DNA of 64,000 bases from Spirosoma linguale DSM 74 (GTDB taxonomy: Bacteria; Bacteroidota; Bacteroidia; Cytophagales; Spirosomataceae). The stretch is from positions 6,543,001 to 6,607,000 of the forward strand of contig CP001769.1 in assembly GCA_000024525.1 (NCBI GenBank). The letters run 5' to 3'. Position numbers and translations under genes: made by a program. Positions 63,780 through 64,000 of this stretch are shown one piece after another. The stretch's first letter is position 1; each line of letters opens with the position of its first letter. The notes under the pieces were generated by a model. The model ran no database searches. It was not told the DNA's origin and saw only the letters and a program-made list of their open reading frames with translations.

Positions 63780-64000
63780 ATGCAGTTCACAGAGCAGGAT
63801 CAGGACCAGATATTGGTTCAGGGTGTTTCACTCGACCAGATTGACCAGCAGATAAATTATTTCGTTCACGGCTTTCCTTACCTCCATGTCATTAAAGCCG
63901 CAACCATTGGCGATGGCATCGTCCGTATCGATGAAACCCAGTTGCCCGCTTATATTCACCGGTTTGATGAAGCAGCTCACGAGCGTACCCTGGTGAAATT
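63780..64000 (+). CDS. DUF4301 family protein (cut by window edge)
   Basis: The first 73 codons of a frame open to the window end. The start MQFTEQDQDQILVQGVSLDQ and INYFVHGFPYLHVIKAATIG match what I recall of the DUF4301 N-terminus, a Bacteroidota family of about 500 residues with no established function. The C-terminal part is missing. Confidence 0.75.
   Translation, partial: MQFTEQDQDQILVQGVSLDQIDQQINYFVHGFPYLHVIKAATIGDGIVRIDETQLPAYIHRFDEAAHERTLVK

Overview
The window looks like a chromosomal segment of a Bacteroidota bacterium, most probably Cytophagales/Spirosomaceae (Spirosoma-like). Supporting evidence: promoter elements of the Bacteroidota type (TAnnTTTG preceded by TTG 19-21 nt upstream), type IX secretion C-terminal domains, a SusC/SusD pair with its own FecI/FecR regulators, a Bacteroidota-type dihydroorotase, and start regions without clear Shine-Dalgarno sequences. 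The genus is an inference; no rRNA is present.

Layout. 1-6.9 kb: end of an FkbM methyltransferase gene, tRNA-Leu(CAG), dihydroorotase, porphobilinogen synthase and an OmpR-type two-component pair. 7.0-17.5 kb: secreted proteins, a GH3/beta-lactamase fusion, a large Ig-repeat T9SS protein, TadA, superoxide dismutase and tRNA-His(GTG). 17.6-22.4 kb: Uma2-type protein, M16 protease, small envelope proteins. 22.5-37.4 kb: a complete nitrate/nitrite assimilation locus: a sulfite/nitrite-reductase-like protein with a rubredoxin tail, a 1228-residue nitrate reductase carrying its own FAD/NAD(P)H and [2Fe-2S] modules, an NNP transporter, an outer-membrane porin, uroporphyrinogen-III methyltransferase (siroheme supply), and divergently nirB, nirD and a NarX/NarL-like pair whose sensor keeps a nitrate-sensor-like motif. 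37.4-42.0 kb: membrane acyltransferase, a REP-associated transposase (RAYT) with REP hairpins beside it, a nucleoside-deoxyribosyltransferase/TIR-like protein, an SDR enzyme and an AraC regulator. 42.1-45.4 kb: NagB/PIG-L fusion and a Gfo/Idh/MocA oxidoreductase. 45.7-52.5 kb: ECF sigma, FecR anti-sigma, SusC with STN domain, SusD. 52.6-55.2 kb: outer-membrane, GNAT, NTF2-like and Nudix-regulator genes. 55.5-60.1 kb: a molybdenum hydroxylase operon (small subunit, Tat-exported large subunit, XdhC, MocA-like). 60.1-64 kb: ruvX, def, a nitrilase-family amidase, a toxin-antitoxin pair, a HAD hydrolase and the start of a DUF4301 gene.

Three signals cut across the annotation. First, a REP family (GTACC plus an 18-nt hairpin with the pattern N-ACGGRYT-TC-ARYCCGT-N) sits as an inverted pair beside the RAYT gene and also lies in frame inside two protein genes. 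Second, the toxin-antitoxin module lies between two copies of an 85-bp segment that is the 3' end of the amidase gene, which suggests an insertion that regenerated the gene end. Third, about a dozen long, mutually unrelated inverted repeats lie at gene ends, several overlapping stop codons, one of them a 51-bp-arm hairpin between nirB and nirD.
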